From: Ephydatia muelleri
Taxonomy: Eukaryota > Porifera > Demospongiae > Spongillida > Spongillidae
Length of the DNA stretch: 64,000 nt
Direction: 5' to 3'
NCBI GenBank assembly: GCA_013339895.1
Contig: JABACO010000002.1
Coordinates: 6,964,686 to 7,028,685 of the forward strand
In this document: piece after piece, positions 1 through 11,639 of the stretch
Layout: every line of letters starts with the position of its first letter
Numbering within the stretch: position 1 is the first letter of the stretch
Notes under the pieces: model-generated
Told to the model about the DNA's origin: nothing
What the model saw: the letters and a program-made list of their open reading frames with translations, nothing else
Databases searched by the model: none
Made by a program: the position numbers and the translations under genes

Positions 1-800
1 GAAAACAATTTACATCACCTCTGATTTTTTGTACTGCAATCTTTGATGTCTGTTTGAGATGAATATGGCTTCCAAATACACCTCTTCTCTTGGCAGTCCT
101 GCACACAGTCAATCATATCCACTTTCCCTTCATGCACTACTGTAAAACATGGGTAGGGCACTGCTCATTTGATACTGTCACAGGACAAATTTCTTGTGTC
201 TTATACCCTCTGGCGGAAGCTATCCAGATCTTATGCAAGCAATATGAGAAAGTATGTCTTTCTAGTACTCGCAGTGGCTTGATTGAAATGCTACTAGATT
301 TGCACCATTGCCTAACCAGTTCAGCTGCCTGGTTAGAGAAACGATTACTTGGAGTCTGCTTTTGCAATTTTCCTGTGCACAAGGCAAGAAGATTCCTTTA
401 AGTTGATCATTTCCATCAAACTCTTCAATCTCTTCCGTAGCTTCATAATACAGATTGTAGACACCAATGCACCATAAACGGAGCAGGTGTTAGGAAAATG
501 CTGTTCACTAAGTGTCACCACATTGGACATCATCACCTTTCTCACACAACCTCCGGATAGCTCTCACTATAAGGTCCAACATCACTCTTAATGGTTTGGT
601 CATCTGGCTCCACATTACTGGGTGTGGGTAAGCTGTCACTAGCATCATTTCTGATGTTGGGTGGGTCATCACTCTCAGTGTCTCTGGTGGTGGTGTATCA
701 CCAGCCATCACTTTACTGGAAGTAAGCAGTTCCTCAAGCAAAGCATTACCATGGGGTGATTCTAAAAGGGTGGTGATACATCTAAAATGACCTTTAATAC
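1..800 (-). repeat. Repeat X, copy A, with relic of an unrecognised minus-strand ORF
   Basis: This stretch is about 90% identical by eye to 35,690-36,500. On the minus strand both copies keep protein-like segments: a Ser/Asp-rich stretch, then a basic helical segment (MKLRKRLKSLMEMINLKESS), then a Ser/Ile-rich segment ending near ILERHTF. In this copy the coding segments lie in three overlapping minus-strand frames (about 741-508, 545-345, 382-137), so it reads as a decayed copy. I do not recognise the family. In copy B the same repeat lies antisense inside an NLR intron. It could be a transposon ORF or a processed gene fragment. No ends or terminal repeats are visible because the window starts here. 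Confidence 0.5.
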
Positions 801-1223
801 ACTGTACATGTTACATGTATATGTACATGTAGCCCAAATTATTGCACCTATATACATGTAGCTGATCAGTTGATATGTATATATATGGAATGTTCTATAT
901 GAAAATGGGTCTTGTGGATTTTATTTTATAACATAAAATTTAAATCGATATATCTTCCGAAATATTAACACTATCGGGTTCCTATTTTTAACGCAACATA
1001 CCACACCAGTACTATACATGTATGTGGAAATCCATTTTGGTGTCTTACACATGCGCGGGATACCGACGTTACAAGGTCCGATACCCAGTACAGTTCATAA
1101 CGGCCACATCTTCAGGTAGGAGTGTCCAAATCGGTTCAAAATAGGTACCTACATGTATGTAGAAGGGTCCTACCGCTATTGATTTGTAATTTTTGCTTTA
1201 TCCATTATACAGATACAAGTGTG
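801..1223. other. No gene seen; AT-rich with ACATGT-type motifs
   Basis: Non-coding in appearance. It contains several overlapping TACATGTA/ACATGT palindromes of the sort scattered through the whole window. No ORF, RNA gene or splice-flanked coding segment was recognised. Confidence 0.5.
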
Positions 1224-1340
1224 CAAAGTAATTACATATTTCCATTGCGTTACGCGCCATTAACGTATTACGAGGATTCTTGAAGCCAGTCCTAATACGT
1301 TAATGGCGCGTAACGCCCGGGGAAATATGCAATTACTTTG
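1224..1340. mobile_element. Foldback MITE (~117 bp hairpin)
   Basis: Two arms are near-perfect reverse complements: the left arm around 1224-1278 (core TTACGCGCCATTAACGTATT) and the right arm around 1290-1340 (core AATACGTTAATGGCGCGTAA). The spacer is only about 15 bp. There is no coding capacity. This is the classic form of a miniature inverted-repeat element; the superfamily cannot be told from the sequence. Confidence 0.6.
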
Positions 1341-1379
1341 CAATTTTAAATCTCAAATATAGAATTTTAAAATTTCCCA

Positions 1380-2600
1380 AAAGGTATTGAGTTTGCTTAT
1401 TATTAGACACTGAACAGTGTTTGTGTATATATGATGCATGTATGTATGGTACATGTACGTGCTTTGTATAATCCACGAATACAAAAATATGTATTCTTGA
1501 AGAGTTGAGTGGAATACAATCACATGTACATGTATGATTATTGAACAGAGACATGGGGTGCACATGCATGACTTTATTGCCCTATCAGGTCATTCTAAAT
1601 ACATGTACTTCTAAGTGTATGACCAAAGGGGTTGCTAAAAATTATTTTTAAAACTTGTAAAAGTTCCAAACACAAGTGTGAAAAAGATTTAATTTTGTTG
1701 ATCAAATGTCTTGTGCAGTACTCTTGCTAAACCTTGCTATTATTTTCTACCAACATCCATCCAGTCTACATATCATCAACCCATTTTATCTACTGTATGA
1801 AGCATACTCAATGTTCACGCATTTATGTCAGTTGTTGGGAAGGTTTAACATATGCTTAACAATTTGGCAGGGACATCGATCTAATCTTTTTCATCCAGAA
1901 AATGTTAGCATGACTAATCTTACTGGGAGGTGTTTAAACCCTCCCCGCAAGGATGCATAAAATGTTTCATGGCAAGAAATTAGACAACTGCAATTGGTTG
2001 TGCCAATATTAATCATTGACTTTTAACCTCTCATTCCCCCTAACTGTAAATCTCTGCAGACATCACTACTTGTGATTCATTGCCCAACTTTAGATATAGT
2101 ATTCAGTCACAAAATGACAGAGCAAAGTTATGTACATGTATATGACAAAGGGCAATTCATCTGGACCCCTCCCCCTGCCCTGTTCGTCCCCACGACAAAC
2201 TTCAGTATCCAACATAGAGTTTGCTATTGTTACTGAACGATGTCTGTGTATATGTATGACGCATGTATGTATAGTATGTACTTTGTATCATCTACGAATA
2301 AGGGAATGAGTTTTCTTGAAGAGTTGAGTAGAAAACAATCACATCCACATGTACTGTATGTTTCTTGAACAGAGGCATGGGGTGCACATGCACACATCTG
2401 CTTTGTTCAAAAATGATCAACTTCATTTTGCACACTTGCATTAAAAAGGTTTGATTGTATGTATGTACATGTACATGTACATGTATGTGCATGTAAACTA
2501 ATGTATGTACTGTATAGCTGTATGTGCAGTGAATGCAAGTGTTAGCGTTAGTGTGTTGACATTTGCTCCACTTTCTGATTGGAGAATTGTACCAGAAATA
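1380..2600. repeat. NLR-intron spacer repeat, copy A (lacks the LRR exon)
   Basis: 1,386-2,190 matches 39,470-40,250, and 2,200-2,600 matches 41,135-41,530. In the second copy these two blocks are separated by about 0.9 kb that carries an LRR exon (40,617-40,784). Here they are joined directly, so this copy either lost or never had the exon. The ORF at 1,706-1,960 is conserved between copies but resembles no known protein and probably reflects shared repeat descent, not coding. Confidence 0.6.
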
Positions 2601-2889
2601 ACTTTTGATAGGATGTAGATCAAACTCTGCTATATTGAAACTAAGATTCTGGGTTCGGTCAAATTTGTTTACATCATGTAAATAATCAAGCTAATGAAAT
2701 GTAATTAAAAAATCAACCACTTTTCAAGTTGAATCAATTTACTCATGTATTTTGAAAATCCAAAACGAATTTTTAGTAATTTTTAAACCACGAAAAACTG
2801 AAAATCAAGTAAAATTACTTTGCATGTGCAGTGAATGCTCGTGCGCAAATTGAGTCGTGGTAGATACCTCTCATTCCCAAGCCCATCCA

Positions 2890-3390
2890 TGCCTTTGGAG
2901 CCCCACCCCCATGAGCTAAGACGTGATCACGTGGTGCCGAGTCCAACCTCCGGTCCTTGCTGTCACACGTTTCATTAATTTTCGTCGGCCTGGGTGTCTA
3001 GATCGAGCTTTCGCTGGCAGTGTGTGTGGCACTTTGATTTTGATCGCAGAGAACGTAACCCTGCACACTTACATCTCACGACATCTCACTTTGCGTACTA
3101 GCCGTAGCATGCAATACGACCGATTAAACACCAACAAAATAACGATGCATGGGTCATACATATCAATCGCGCGTCTAGATGGCCCGCACTAGGTTATAGC
3201 ATTACAAGTATGACATTCTAAATTTTGTCACTTGTAGTTTTGATCTGTCGGAGCTAACAAACTGGCCAGTTCGATCGCATTAGCGATCGAAAGTTACATG
3301 CTGCGATGTCGATCAAGACCCAACTGGGCCTTATACTGTTGTATCGATTCTGAGTATCGAAAATATCAGCTATTTGTGAGATATCTGTGT
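2890..3390. repeat. Unique-looking block with an inverted copy at 49,600-50,110
   Basis: The sequence here reappears as a reverse complement at about 49,600-50,110, immediately beyond the RAG1-like element. Part of it (3,300-3,390) also matches 41,620-41,690 in direct orientation. No protein family was recognised. Confidence 0.55.
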
Positions 3391-6205
3391 TTTAAGAGCT
3401 TGATTAAGTACATGTAGCTGCTAAAGACCTTTTTTGAGCCAGTAGTACGACGATGAATTGGTTAATCAGAGGTTAGCAAAAGATATCCTATTCATGCGTG
3501 TCTCATATGGTGGTTTCCATCTTGGTGTAGCTCTGTGGCCATTTGTACAGTGGGGATAAATGAGTCTCTGTGTGGTTATGTGTATTACTGTGTGAATGTA
3601 CAGTATGTGTGTGTGTGTGTGTATTAAACTGCGTGTGGTTAAAATCCACTCTGCTATTCAAAGGTCTTGACCATTCTTCCCTAGTTTTACCCATCCATTG
3701 CCATGCACTAGATGAGTGTTGTGTCCTGTGTGTATCTATGTGAGTGTGCATGTGTGTGTCTATGTGAGTGTCTCTTTGTGTGTCGGTGTGTACATGTACT
3801 ACTGTGTCAGTATGTCTGTGAGTGCGTTTGTGTGTTGTGTGTGGTAAAAATCCATATGTGTGCGCGTGTGTTTCTGTGTCTGGCTGTGATGTGTGTCTGT
3901 GTGAGTGCATTTGTGTGTAATGTGTGTTACCCTATGGTACCCTGTGCATGTGTGCATTAACTTGTGTGTGGTAAAAATCGATGTGTCTGCTGTGTGTCTG
4001 TGTTTGTGTGTCACTTTTTGTCTGTGGGTCAGTTTGTGTGTGTGCATGTCTGTGTGTGAGTTTGTGTGTGTGCCTGTGAATGTCTGTGTGTGTGAGTTTG
4101 TGTGCATGTCAGTGTGTGTCTGTGTGTTGTCTTTGTGTATGTGTTTGTGTGTGTATTTGTGTGTGTATCTGTGTGTGCAATTGCATGCTTTCTGTATGTG
4201 TGTTACCCTGTGCGTGTGTGTATTAATCTGTGTGTGATAGTAATCCACTCTACAATCCAAAGGTCTGGACCATTCCTCTATGCAATACCCTAGTCTACCC
4301 ATCCATTGCCATACACACTAGATGAGTGTCCCGTGTTTCTTTCTGTGTTTCTTTCTGTGTGGGTCTGTATGTGCATCTGTATGTGTGTCTTTGTGTGTCT
4401 CTGTGTGTGTGCATTTGCATGCTTTCTGTATCGTGTTACCCTGTGTTACCCAGTACATGTGTGTGATAAAAATTGACCCTACCTTCCAAAGGTCACGTCT
4501 ATTGCTCTATAGATACAATTCCCTAGTTTCACCCCACTCTACTCATCTATTGCCATGCACACTAGATGAGTGTTTTGTCTTGTGTGTGTATCTATGTGAG
4601 TGTGCATGTGTGTGTTTGTATATGTGTCTGTGTGTCTGTGTGCGTGCATTTGTATGCTTTCTGTATGTGTGTGTTACCCTGTGCATGTGTGTATTAATCT
4701 GTGTGTGATAATAATTCACTCCACAATCCAAAGGTCTCGACATTCCTCTATGCAATTCCTTGGTTTGTGAACAGGTGTATGAGAAATACACCATCTCCAG
4801 TAATAGCATTAAGTTAACAAAACATAGCAAACTTTAAAGGCCTGTAGAGTAATGATTCTGTACACTGAAACCTGTAAGCAGATAAAGGATCACCACACAA
4901 TGAATTTCAATTACCTACAAAGAGTAGTTAACACAATTCATCTGAGGGAGGGTGGGCTTAACATACCCTAAATGGTCATACACCCAAGCACAAACCACAC
5001 ACACACACACATGCACACACACACACACACACCACACACACACACACACCATGCACAAACGCACACCCACCCCATACACACACCTCATATACATGTACAC
5101 ACACACACCCATACACACACACCATACACACACACCAACACACACACTCACACACACACACGCCCACCCCATACACACACCTCATATACACAACATACAC
5201 ACACCATACACACACCATACACACCCCAAGTACTCACACACACACTCACACACATAAACACACTCCATACACACACATCTCATACACACACCTCATTCAC
5301 GCCCTTGCACACACACCCTACATACCCATACCCACACCCCACACACACTCACACAAACACATGGACACTTATGAATCACTCCATTGTGGTAAATATTTTA
5401 TAATCCATGCAAATGTTAAAATAGGCTGACACCATGTCAATGAAGAAGTCTGAAACATGGGCATGGAATTGGATGGTTTTGCTAAATTACAACAGATGCT
5501 GATGCCATGCGAGAATGGTACCCAACTGCACCCTAAACTGTTATATGGACATGTGTATAAAATATCAGCTATTTGTGAGATATCTATGTTAAGAGCTTGA
5601 TTAAGTACAGTACATGTAGCTACTGAAGACCCTTTTTGAGCCGGTATGTCAGTTGGTTGATTGGAGGTTTAATAGCAAAAGATGTCCTATTCCATGTATG
5701 TCCCATAATGCATGATATGGTGGCTTTCATCTTGGTGTAATGAGTCTCTATTTGTGTTGTTATGTGTATTTGTGTGTGTGTGTGTGTGTGCATACATGTA
5801 TGTGTGTGTGTTAGTATGTGTATGTGTGTATGCAATTCCCCACTTTGACCCCACTCTACCCATCGATTGTCATGCACGCTTGATTGATAGACGAGTGTCC
5901 ACATGTTTCTTTCTGTGTGTGTCCGTGTCAGTGTGTGTGTGTGCTTGTCCGTGTGGTGTCTATGTGCGTCCGTCCGTGTGTTTCTGTCTGTGTATGAACC
6001 CAGTATACAGAACCATTACTTAACAGGCTTTTAAAGTTAGGGTATATGTTTTGTTGCATGTCTTAACTTAATGCTATCACTGGAGATGATGTGTTTCCCA
6101 ACACCTGTCCACAAACCAAGGAATTGTATAGAGGAATGGTCCAGACCTTTGGATTGTAGAGTGGATTATTATCACACACAGATTAATACACACATGCACA
6201 GACAC
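3391..6205. repeat. TG/CA satellite block, copy A
   Basis: A long run of imperfect TGTG-rich minisatellite (about 3,560-4,735) is followed by CACA-rich tract (about 4,995-5,365) and shorter TG tracts (5,760-5,990). Interspersed are repeated non-TG anchors such as 'ATCCAAAGGTCT' followed by 'GACCATTC'. The Cys/Val- and Thr/His-rich ORFs across it are translations of the dinucleotide pattern and not genes. The block is repeated at 41,615-44,300 and, inverted and split by an insertion, at 44,780-50,110. Confidence 0.8.
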
Positions 6206-6536
6206 ATACATTTGCACCAAAGTTGTGCTCTAGCTACTGTCTCTACTGTACCTTTTATTCTTTACATCAAAATTGTTATCATAAGGATGATTGATGAAGG
6301 TAACTACATACTTGTACATGAACTCCCACTATGTCATAAGTGCCGATTGGTGAGACACTTCTGGCCAAAATGCTCTGGCATTCTGTTTCATGAGGTTTAC
6401 ATGTACTTTCTCTGCTTATTGACTTCTGCCTGTTCAGCAACTGCACCAGCGTGCTGTGCCTCAATTGCAGAGTATGATGGAGCAAACATATCTGTGCAGG
6501 TTGCATACCACACTGAATGTTGGCTGCACTTCTACA

Positions 6537-6640
6537 TAGCAAAAATTGATGCATGTCACTCGAAATCGATAATAGGGCACTCATTTTTCAAAATACTAGT
6601 GCCCTATTATTGATTTGTTGTGACCTGCATCAATCTGTTT
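6537..6640. mobile_element. Small foldback MITE
   Basis: A hairpin whose arms meet around AATAGGGCACT and AGTGCCCTATT, with outer arms TTGATGCATGTCAC and GTGACCTGCATCAA. A near-identical copy is at about 55,700-55,790. It has no coding capacity. Confidence 0.55.
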
Positions 6641-6799
6641 TTTGCAGTGTATGTCACTGTATTGAGATACCATTAGGTCACTCTATTGAAAAGACTAGCT
6701 AGCTATTTATAGTTGAGAAAATAATAATTGACTGCATAATTAATGAAATGCTTGTGGATTTTAGATCGATCGTTGCTTTTGTTCAACGCATGGTACCTC

Positions 6800-8420
6800 G
6801 AAGATGGTGCTCTGGCTAGAAGTAGTCCTGCACTTAATCATGTTCACTTTAGAGCTAGGAGCCAGCACAGTTTTACGAATCAACCTATCTACATGTGAGC
6901 TCCATGGTACCAGTAGCAATATACCATTGAGTATAGGAGAACAGGCGACCATGGTAAAGCAGATGTTCTTAGCCGCCTTCCAGTGGGACCAGACATCAGC
7001 TATGATGAGGACGAAGACGTTGCAGATGTGGATACAGTCTGCACAATCAAGACGGTCAGTCTTCAGCAAGACCCCACAGACCCTGGAACTATGGCTAAGG
7101 AGTCGGCCAAGGATCCAGTTATTGCCAATGTAATGCGTTTCACACGAGAAGGCTAGCCACCTAAGGACAGTTCAATAGAGGATTTTAGTAAGGTGGTAAG
7201 ATCGCTCTCCATAGCCCACAGGTGTCTTCTGTAGGGGTCCAGAGTCATCATTCCCTCCATCCTGAGGCCTCAGATTCTGCAGCTCCTTCATTTGGGGCAT
7301 TTTGGGATTCAGCGGATGAAGCAGCTGGCACGCACGGCAGTGTACCTGCCAAGAATAGATGCTGACATCATGGACCTCTGCCATTGATGCACTGCCAGTG
7401 CAGAACATCAGAACAAACCACCCAAGCTGGCCAACCATCCTTGGATGCTACCAGAGAAGCCATGGAGCGGAGTGCATGTGAACCATGCAATCATCTTCCT
7501 GGGGTGTAACTGGCTGGTCCTCATTGATGCATACTCCAAGTATCCCAGCATCCATCCGACTACTTCAACCTCCACCAAATCCACAACAGAGCTGCTAGAA
7601 CAAGATTTGCTCATTTGGTTACCCACACACTATTGTATCTGATAATGCCACCACATTCTGTTCAGAGGAGTTTCAGTCATGGTTTCAAGAGAGGGGAATC
7701 ACCTACCTCACTGGTGCACCAATCATATCATCCTGCCACCAATGGGGCAGCCGAATGTCTGCTGCAGACCTTCAAACATGCTCTTTTGAAGTCCTCACTA
7801 CCTCCACGAGCAGCCCTTCAAGAGTTCCTGATGCAATACCGCCGAACACCACTGGTCAGCAGATCAGGACCAAGATTGATGTTGTACTCCCTTCCCCTGT
7901 GCATATTGCACGGGAAAGCAGGCCCAAGCAGCTACTAAATCTCAGGAATGTGAGCTTCCCAATAAAGTGGTAGTCACCTACAATGTAGACTCACCATGTT
8001 ATGCCCTTTATTATGGCCCCAGGCGAGAGAAGGATCCCAGATGGGTGCCGGCTGTAGTCACGAAAAGGTTTGGCACCTGCAGTGTCAACGTACGGGTTGT
8101 TCCCCGAGGAGGCACTTGGCGTCGCCATGTTGAGCAGCTGTGTCCTCGCTATGTGGACCAGGAGGATACAGACCCAGGTCCTGTCCAAATTCAAACAATG
8201 GAGCCAGTGGTGTCTTTGCAGGAGTCAACCCTGTTGGCAGATGGTGCACCTATTCCAGCAGTGGCTCAAATGCCAGTTCTGGTACCACCACCTGTTAAGA
8301 AGGCTCAAAACCCACGTCTACCCACAGGGAATGAGTACAGCACCCACAATCCTCGGAGGTCATCCAGGTGACCCATTTCTAGGAAGCTGGAGGTTTGCGC
8401 CTGAAGAGGAACATCAAGGC
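6800..8420 (+). mobile_element. Fossil Ty3/gypsy-like pol fragment (integrase end), copy A
   Basis: Fossil LTR-retroelement piece on the + strand. Parts recognised in order: the tail of RNase H and a spacer (about 6,930-7,160), an integrase zinc-binding region (about 7,290-7,420), an integrase core with a motif like LVLIDAYSKYP (about 7,450-7,860), and a C-terminal region ending in an Arg/Ser/Pro-rich tail typical of gypsy pol ends (about 7,970-8,395). Gag, protease and most of the RT are absent. It is broken, with several breaks. It sits just upstream of the last LRR exon, in what would be the last intron of the upstream NLR gene. The same fossil sits at the same relative place in copy B, so it is older than the duplication. 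LTRs were not identified. Confidence 0.8.
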
Positions 8421-8920
8421 TGACAGGGACGTGTTGTGGTGAACAGCACCACATTAGGCAAACACGCATACACAGGGAGTGTGTTAATTAGAATTAGCCT
8501 CGTGTTCAGCTTTTCTGGTAGTTTTTGTCTTGCGAGTTTATTTGGTTCAGTGTTATAGTTGCCATCCATTCTATTCGTTTGAGATCCTGTTTCCCTAAAA
8601 ACACAACAGGATGGATGGTCATTGCACTCATGGACAGAGTTGGGTCCTAAACATTTGGACCAAGCTTACCCGACTTCTCGATGTACATACTCGCATGCAT
8701 GTATACAAAAGTGGGAGTTTTCAATAAATAGAAAGAACAAATGTTGTCTGAAGCTCACACCTCCCTTCCCTGTGAGGTAAAAAACATAAATCGCATATAC
8801 ATATGAAGCATCCACACCATCCATTAACACCGATGTGTGACTTTTTTTCTCATCCTGTTTTGTTGTGCACATTGTGTATGTATGCAATGTTAGTTTTATT
8901 GGTAATACTTATCTGTGCAG
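8421..8920 (+). other. Intron remainder before last LRR exon
   Basis: No coding segment recognised. It may include an LTR or 3' non-coding part of the gypsy fossil, since it directly follows the end of the pol-like ORF and is conserved in copy B. It ends with a good polypyrimidine/acceptor sequence (TTATCTGTGCAG) at 8,909-8,920. Confidence 0.4.
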
Positions 8921-9285
8921 CACATGTACTCAAGCACAACACAACACTGTCTCATCTGTGGCTGGATGAGTGTGGTCTAAGGGATGAAGCCATAAGTGAG
9001 CTCTGTGGTGGACTAAAGTGGTGCAGACTGAAGATACTGGACCTTTTTGACAATCTGTTTGGAGACCAAGGAGCCAAAGGTCTAGCGAATGTTCTCAAAG
9101 ACCACCCAACATTGGAGGCGCTGTGGATGTGGGGATGTGAAGAGATGTCAGATGATGGTGTGCAGCATCTGATGGATGCTATGATGTCTAATACAAGAGT
9201 GAAAATGCTGGGACTGTCTAGCAAGTATAATGGACTTACAGTACCAAAGGAGCTAGTGGGTAGAATTGAATTTAGTGTACTGTAG
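8921..9285 (+). CDS. Terminal LRR exon of the upstream NLR paralogue (3' partial gene)
   Basis: This encodes about 121 residues of ribonuclease-inhibitor-type leucine-rich repeats with 28-residue spacing (for example NTTLSHLWLDECGL, LKILDLFDNLFGDQGAKGL, NTRVKMLGL), then a short tail and a stop at 9,283-9,285. The acceptor AG is at 8,919-8,920 and the exon enters in phase 1 (two bases complete a split codon), as in its duplicate at 58,058-58,416. LRR domains of NLR receptors sense ligand and hold the protein inactive in the cytosol. The rest of this gene must lie upstream of the window, because no other LRR or NACHT exon is seen in 1-8,900. The reading frame is intact here; the C-terminal residues differ slightly from copy B. 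Confidence 0.8.
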
Positions 9286-9989
9286 TAAGTAGTTTGTATG
9301 TACAATGCATAGAATGATGTCATCTATTGATTACATGTGAGAGAAGCAAATGGGGAGGGGCACAGATGAGAGGGGTGGAGCTACTAGCAAGTAGCACCAG
9401 ATCTCTATGGCAACCAAGTGCACATACTCAAGGACATCACTGTTGTTGACACATCAATGTCTTCCATGAATGATTGTGTCTGACTTGGGACATATGTGCA
9501 TGTGTGGTGGTGCGGATGGAGGTTGGGGAGGAGGGAGACTACTTTGATATCATGTGATGTAAATATAGTCTTATTGAAATGTGTCCTTCACACCAATTTA
9601 GAGCCTAAAGTGTGTCACCTGCTCTGGCACATTTGTAATCTGAAGTGTTGTACAGGCAACATCTGAAGCAGGGGCTGTTGTAGCTTTTAGCAGTAGGCCA
9701 AGTACAAAGATGTCGACAAAATCACACTTTTTCTACCCCATTGCTGTTGAGACATCAGGTGCAAATGGTTGTAACATCTTTTTGGATTTGGCCTGTGGAA
9801 TTATAAAACCACGTCCAATGAGCCAAAGTGAAGGCATATTTGTTTGAATTAAAATTTAATTACTGTTGCTGTGCCTTGAGAAATGCTGCACCCTGCATGA
9901 AATTATAGTCATGTATTCAGTTCTGTACGTGATAGCATCCATATGCGTTATGTTGGATGTAATATTAATTACACATTCTCTAATGAGAA
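9286..9989. other. 3' flank of upstream NLR; no gene seen
   Basis: Conserved with 58,417-59,139 but without a convincing ORF. Probably 3' UTR and downstream sequence of the NLR paralogue. No clear canonical polyadenylation signal could be assigned. Confidence 0.4.
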
Positions 9990-10223
9990 AGTTGTTGGTA
10001 TATAGGATTGACCAATGGTGGTGTAAAAAGCATGGAAATAAGAGTGACAGAAATTTGACTGGATAAATTGAAATAGGCCTATATTTAGCCCATTATTCAG
10101 GCATGTACTGTTATAACGTTAGTGTGCCAATATAGGCCTATTTCAATTTTTCCAGTCAAATTTATGTCACTCTTGTTTTCGTGCTTTTTACACCACCATT
10201 GGTCAATCCTATAAACCAACAAC
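9990..10223. mobile_element. Foldback MITE (~234 bp), copy A
   Basis: Long inverted arms: GTTGTTGGTATATAGGATTG on the left pairs with the reverse complement of ATCCTATAAACCAACAAC on the right. Arms of about 90 bp flank a short centre near 10,090-10,130. The copy at 59,140-59,353 occupies the same place. It is non-coding. Confidence 0.7.
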
Positions 10224-10224
10224 T

Positions 10225-10362
10225 ACTGCTGCTGCTGGCGGTGGGGGCAGCTCTGCTGCTGCTGCTGGCGGTGGGGGCAGCTCTGCTGCTGCTGCTGGCG
10301 GTGGGGGCAGCTCTGCTGCTGCTGCTGGCGGTGGGGGCAGCGCTGCTACTGCTGGCGGCGGA
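10225..10362. repeat. GC-rich 30-bp minisatellite, copy A
   Basis: About four copies of a 30-bp unit with core GCTGCTGGCGGTGGGGGCAG. It abuts the right end of the foldback element. The unit is a multiple of three, so it stays open in several frames (Leu/Ala-rich on +, Pro/Ala-rich on -). These ORFs are artefacts of the repeat. In copy B (59,356-59,505) the unit is partly expanded to 33 bp. Confidence 0.8.
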
Positions 10363-10587
10363 CGGTAGGGGGGCAGCACTGCACCTGACAGAGAGTATAG
10401 AAACAAAGTGCAAGGATTTCGTTTTTACCTTTTCTATCTCAGCAAGCAAAGTGCACTATTTGGCGGGTGAGTCGCTTCTTAACATGTGTGCCGGCTGTGC
10501 TACAATTCTATTGGTCCAATTTCATCCATACACATGTACATCACCAATTGGTCTACATATTCATGACCTCACAGATAAGGGAAGTGG

Positions 10588-10649
<62 letters not shown>
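10588..10649. repeat. (GT)n microsatellite
   Basis: About 31 uninterrupted GT dinucleotides. The corresponding tract in copy B (59,743-59,832) is about 45 repeats, showing length change after the duplication. Confidence 0.95.
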
Positions 10650-10650
<1 letters not shown>

Positions 10651-10953
10651 GCCAGCTGTGCTAAAATTCTATTGGTCCAATTTTATCTATTCACCGGATT
10701 GGTCTGCATAACTCATGACTCCCCAAAGGTGCCATTGTGCTGAAAGTTCGTTCATGCTCCAAAGTTAACAATGTTTACATGGGAAAGACAATAATGAATG
10801 GACATTTTGGAACAGTGACTTTGTCCTCAACACTAATGCTACTTCACTAGTGAGCTTGCGACACTCATTTGTACATTTCTATTTCACGGGTTGCATGGTA
10901 TCCTTATCTCTGTCCATATACCTACCATTGAGGTCTCCTGGAATGGCCCCAAG

Positions 10954-11290
10954 TCATATTGTGTAAGTGTACAAATTAATAAAAAAGTAAGGTTCAGAGC
11001 CAGCAGTATGATACCCATGCCCAACTAAAATATCTAATTTCAATGCATTAACTTCCCGGATAGTTTTTAGCAATGACCCTGCTTTTGCTCTTCGTACACT
11101 CAGTGCTTTAGAAACCAATGCATCTGCACCAATCTTACTTACTGCTGCACGGGCAGATCTTTTAACAACCTTTTGAGCTAGCAATGGAGACTTACAAAAG
11201 GCATCATTTACTTCACTCAATATCCCTAAGAATAGCTTTTTCAAGACCACCATTATACTCCATTAGTGCATGAGATTTGGGTTCATACTC
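10954..11290 (-). pseudogene. Conserved short ORF of unknown family, copy A
   Basis: The minus strand ORF carries a conserved helical core (KVVKRSARAAVSKIGADAL, then VSKALSVRRAKAGSLL) followed by a Gly/His-rich segment (VGHGYHTAGSEPYF). The same protein segment is kept at 60,140-60,500 with few substitutions; there the upstream residues (EYDGGLEKAI..DSELLSEVNDAF) sit in an adjacent frame. I do not recognise the family. It lies just beyond the C-terminal end of the minus strand gypsy pol, so it may be a piece of a separate repeat or gene. It looks decayed in both copies. Confidence 0.4.
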
Positions 11291-11639
11291 TATGGGAGAA
11301 GCATGTTTTGAAATTTATGGAAAGTTGAAGTTGTCCTTGGTTCAGTTGAACTCTAGGGCCATTCAGGCAAGAGGCTAGTCGTCTGAGGGTAAATAATAAT
11401 AGTTAACATTTCGTGTACCTTGTGTATTCCTTTGTATATACCTGTATATGTAATAATTTATAAACAATAATAATAATTGCATACAATGCTGGATGATATA
11501 TGGACCAGTTTCAGTGATACACATGTAGAACCCACAGCGTAAAGTGATTATCAGAACTTCACTGCACCAACTCGACCGATCATGCGCATACACCAAATTT
11601 ATATGCACCTAATTGTTCAATTAACTATAGTCAATCATT

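Noticed and set aside
1706-2021. Conserved ORF (MSCAVLLLNLAIIFYQHPSS) present here and at 39,740-40,021
   Set aside because: Conserved only because the spacer repeat is duplicated. It has no domain, no splice context, and an inverted diverged copy (37,960-38,115) shows no coding constraint.
3712-4302. Long Cys/Val-rich ORFs (+) and Thr/His-rich ORFs (-)
   Set aside because: They are translations of TGTG/CACA dinucleotide repeat in all frames and recur across every satellite block; no splice sites or domains support them.
6279-6613. Overlapping ORFs on both strands in the start of segment D
   Set aside because: Three copies of this segment exist (here, 50,140-50,510, 55,361-55,850) and the ORFs are not kept in the diverged copy. 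A foldback element overlaps their end.
10181-10711. 176-residue Leu/Ala-rich ORF, and Pro/Ala-rich ORF on the other strand
   Set aside because: Generated by a 30-bp minisatellite and a (GT)n tract. The frame is open because the period is a multiple of three; no conserved protein sequence lies outside the repeat.
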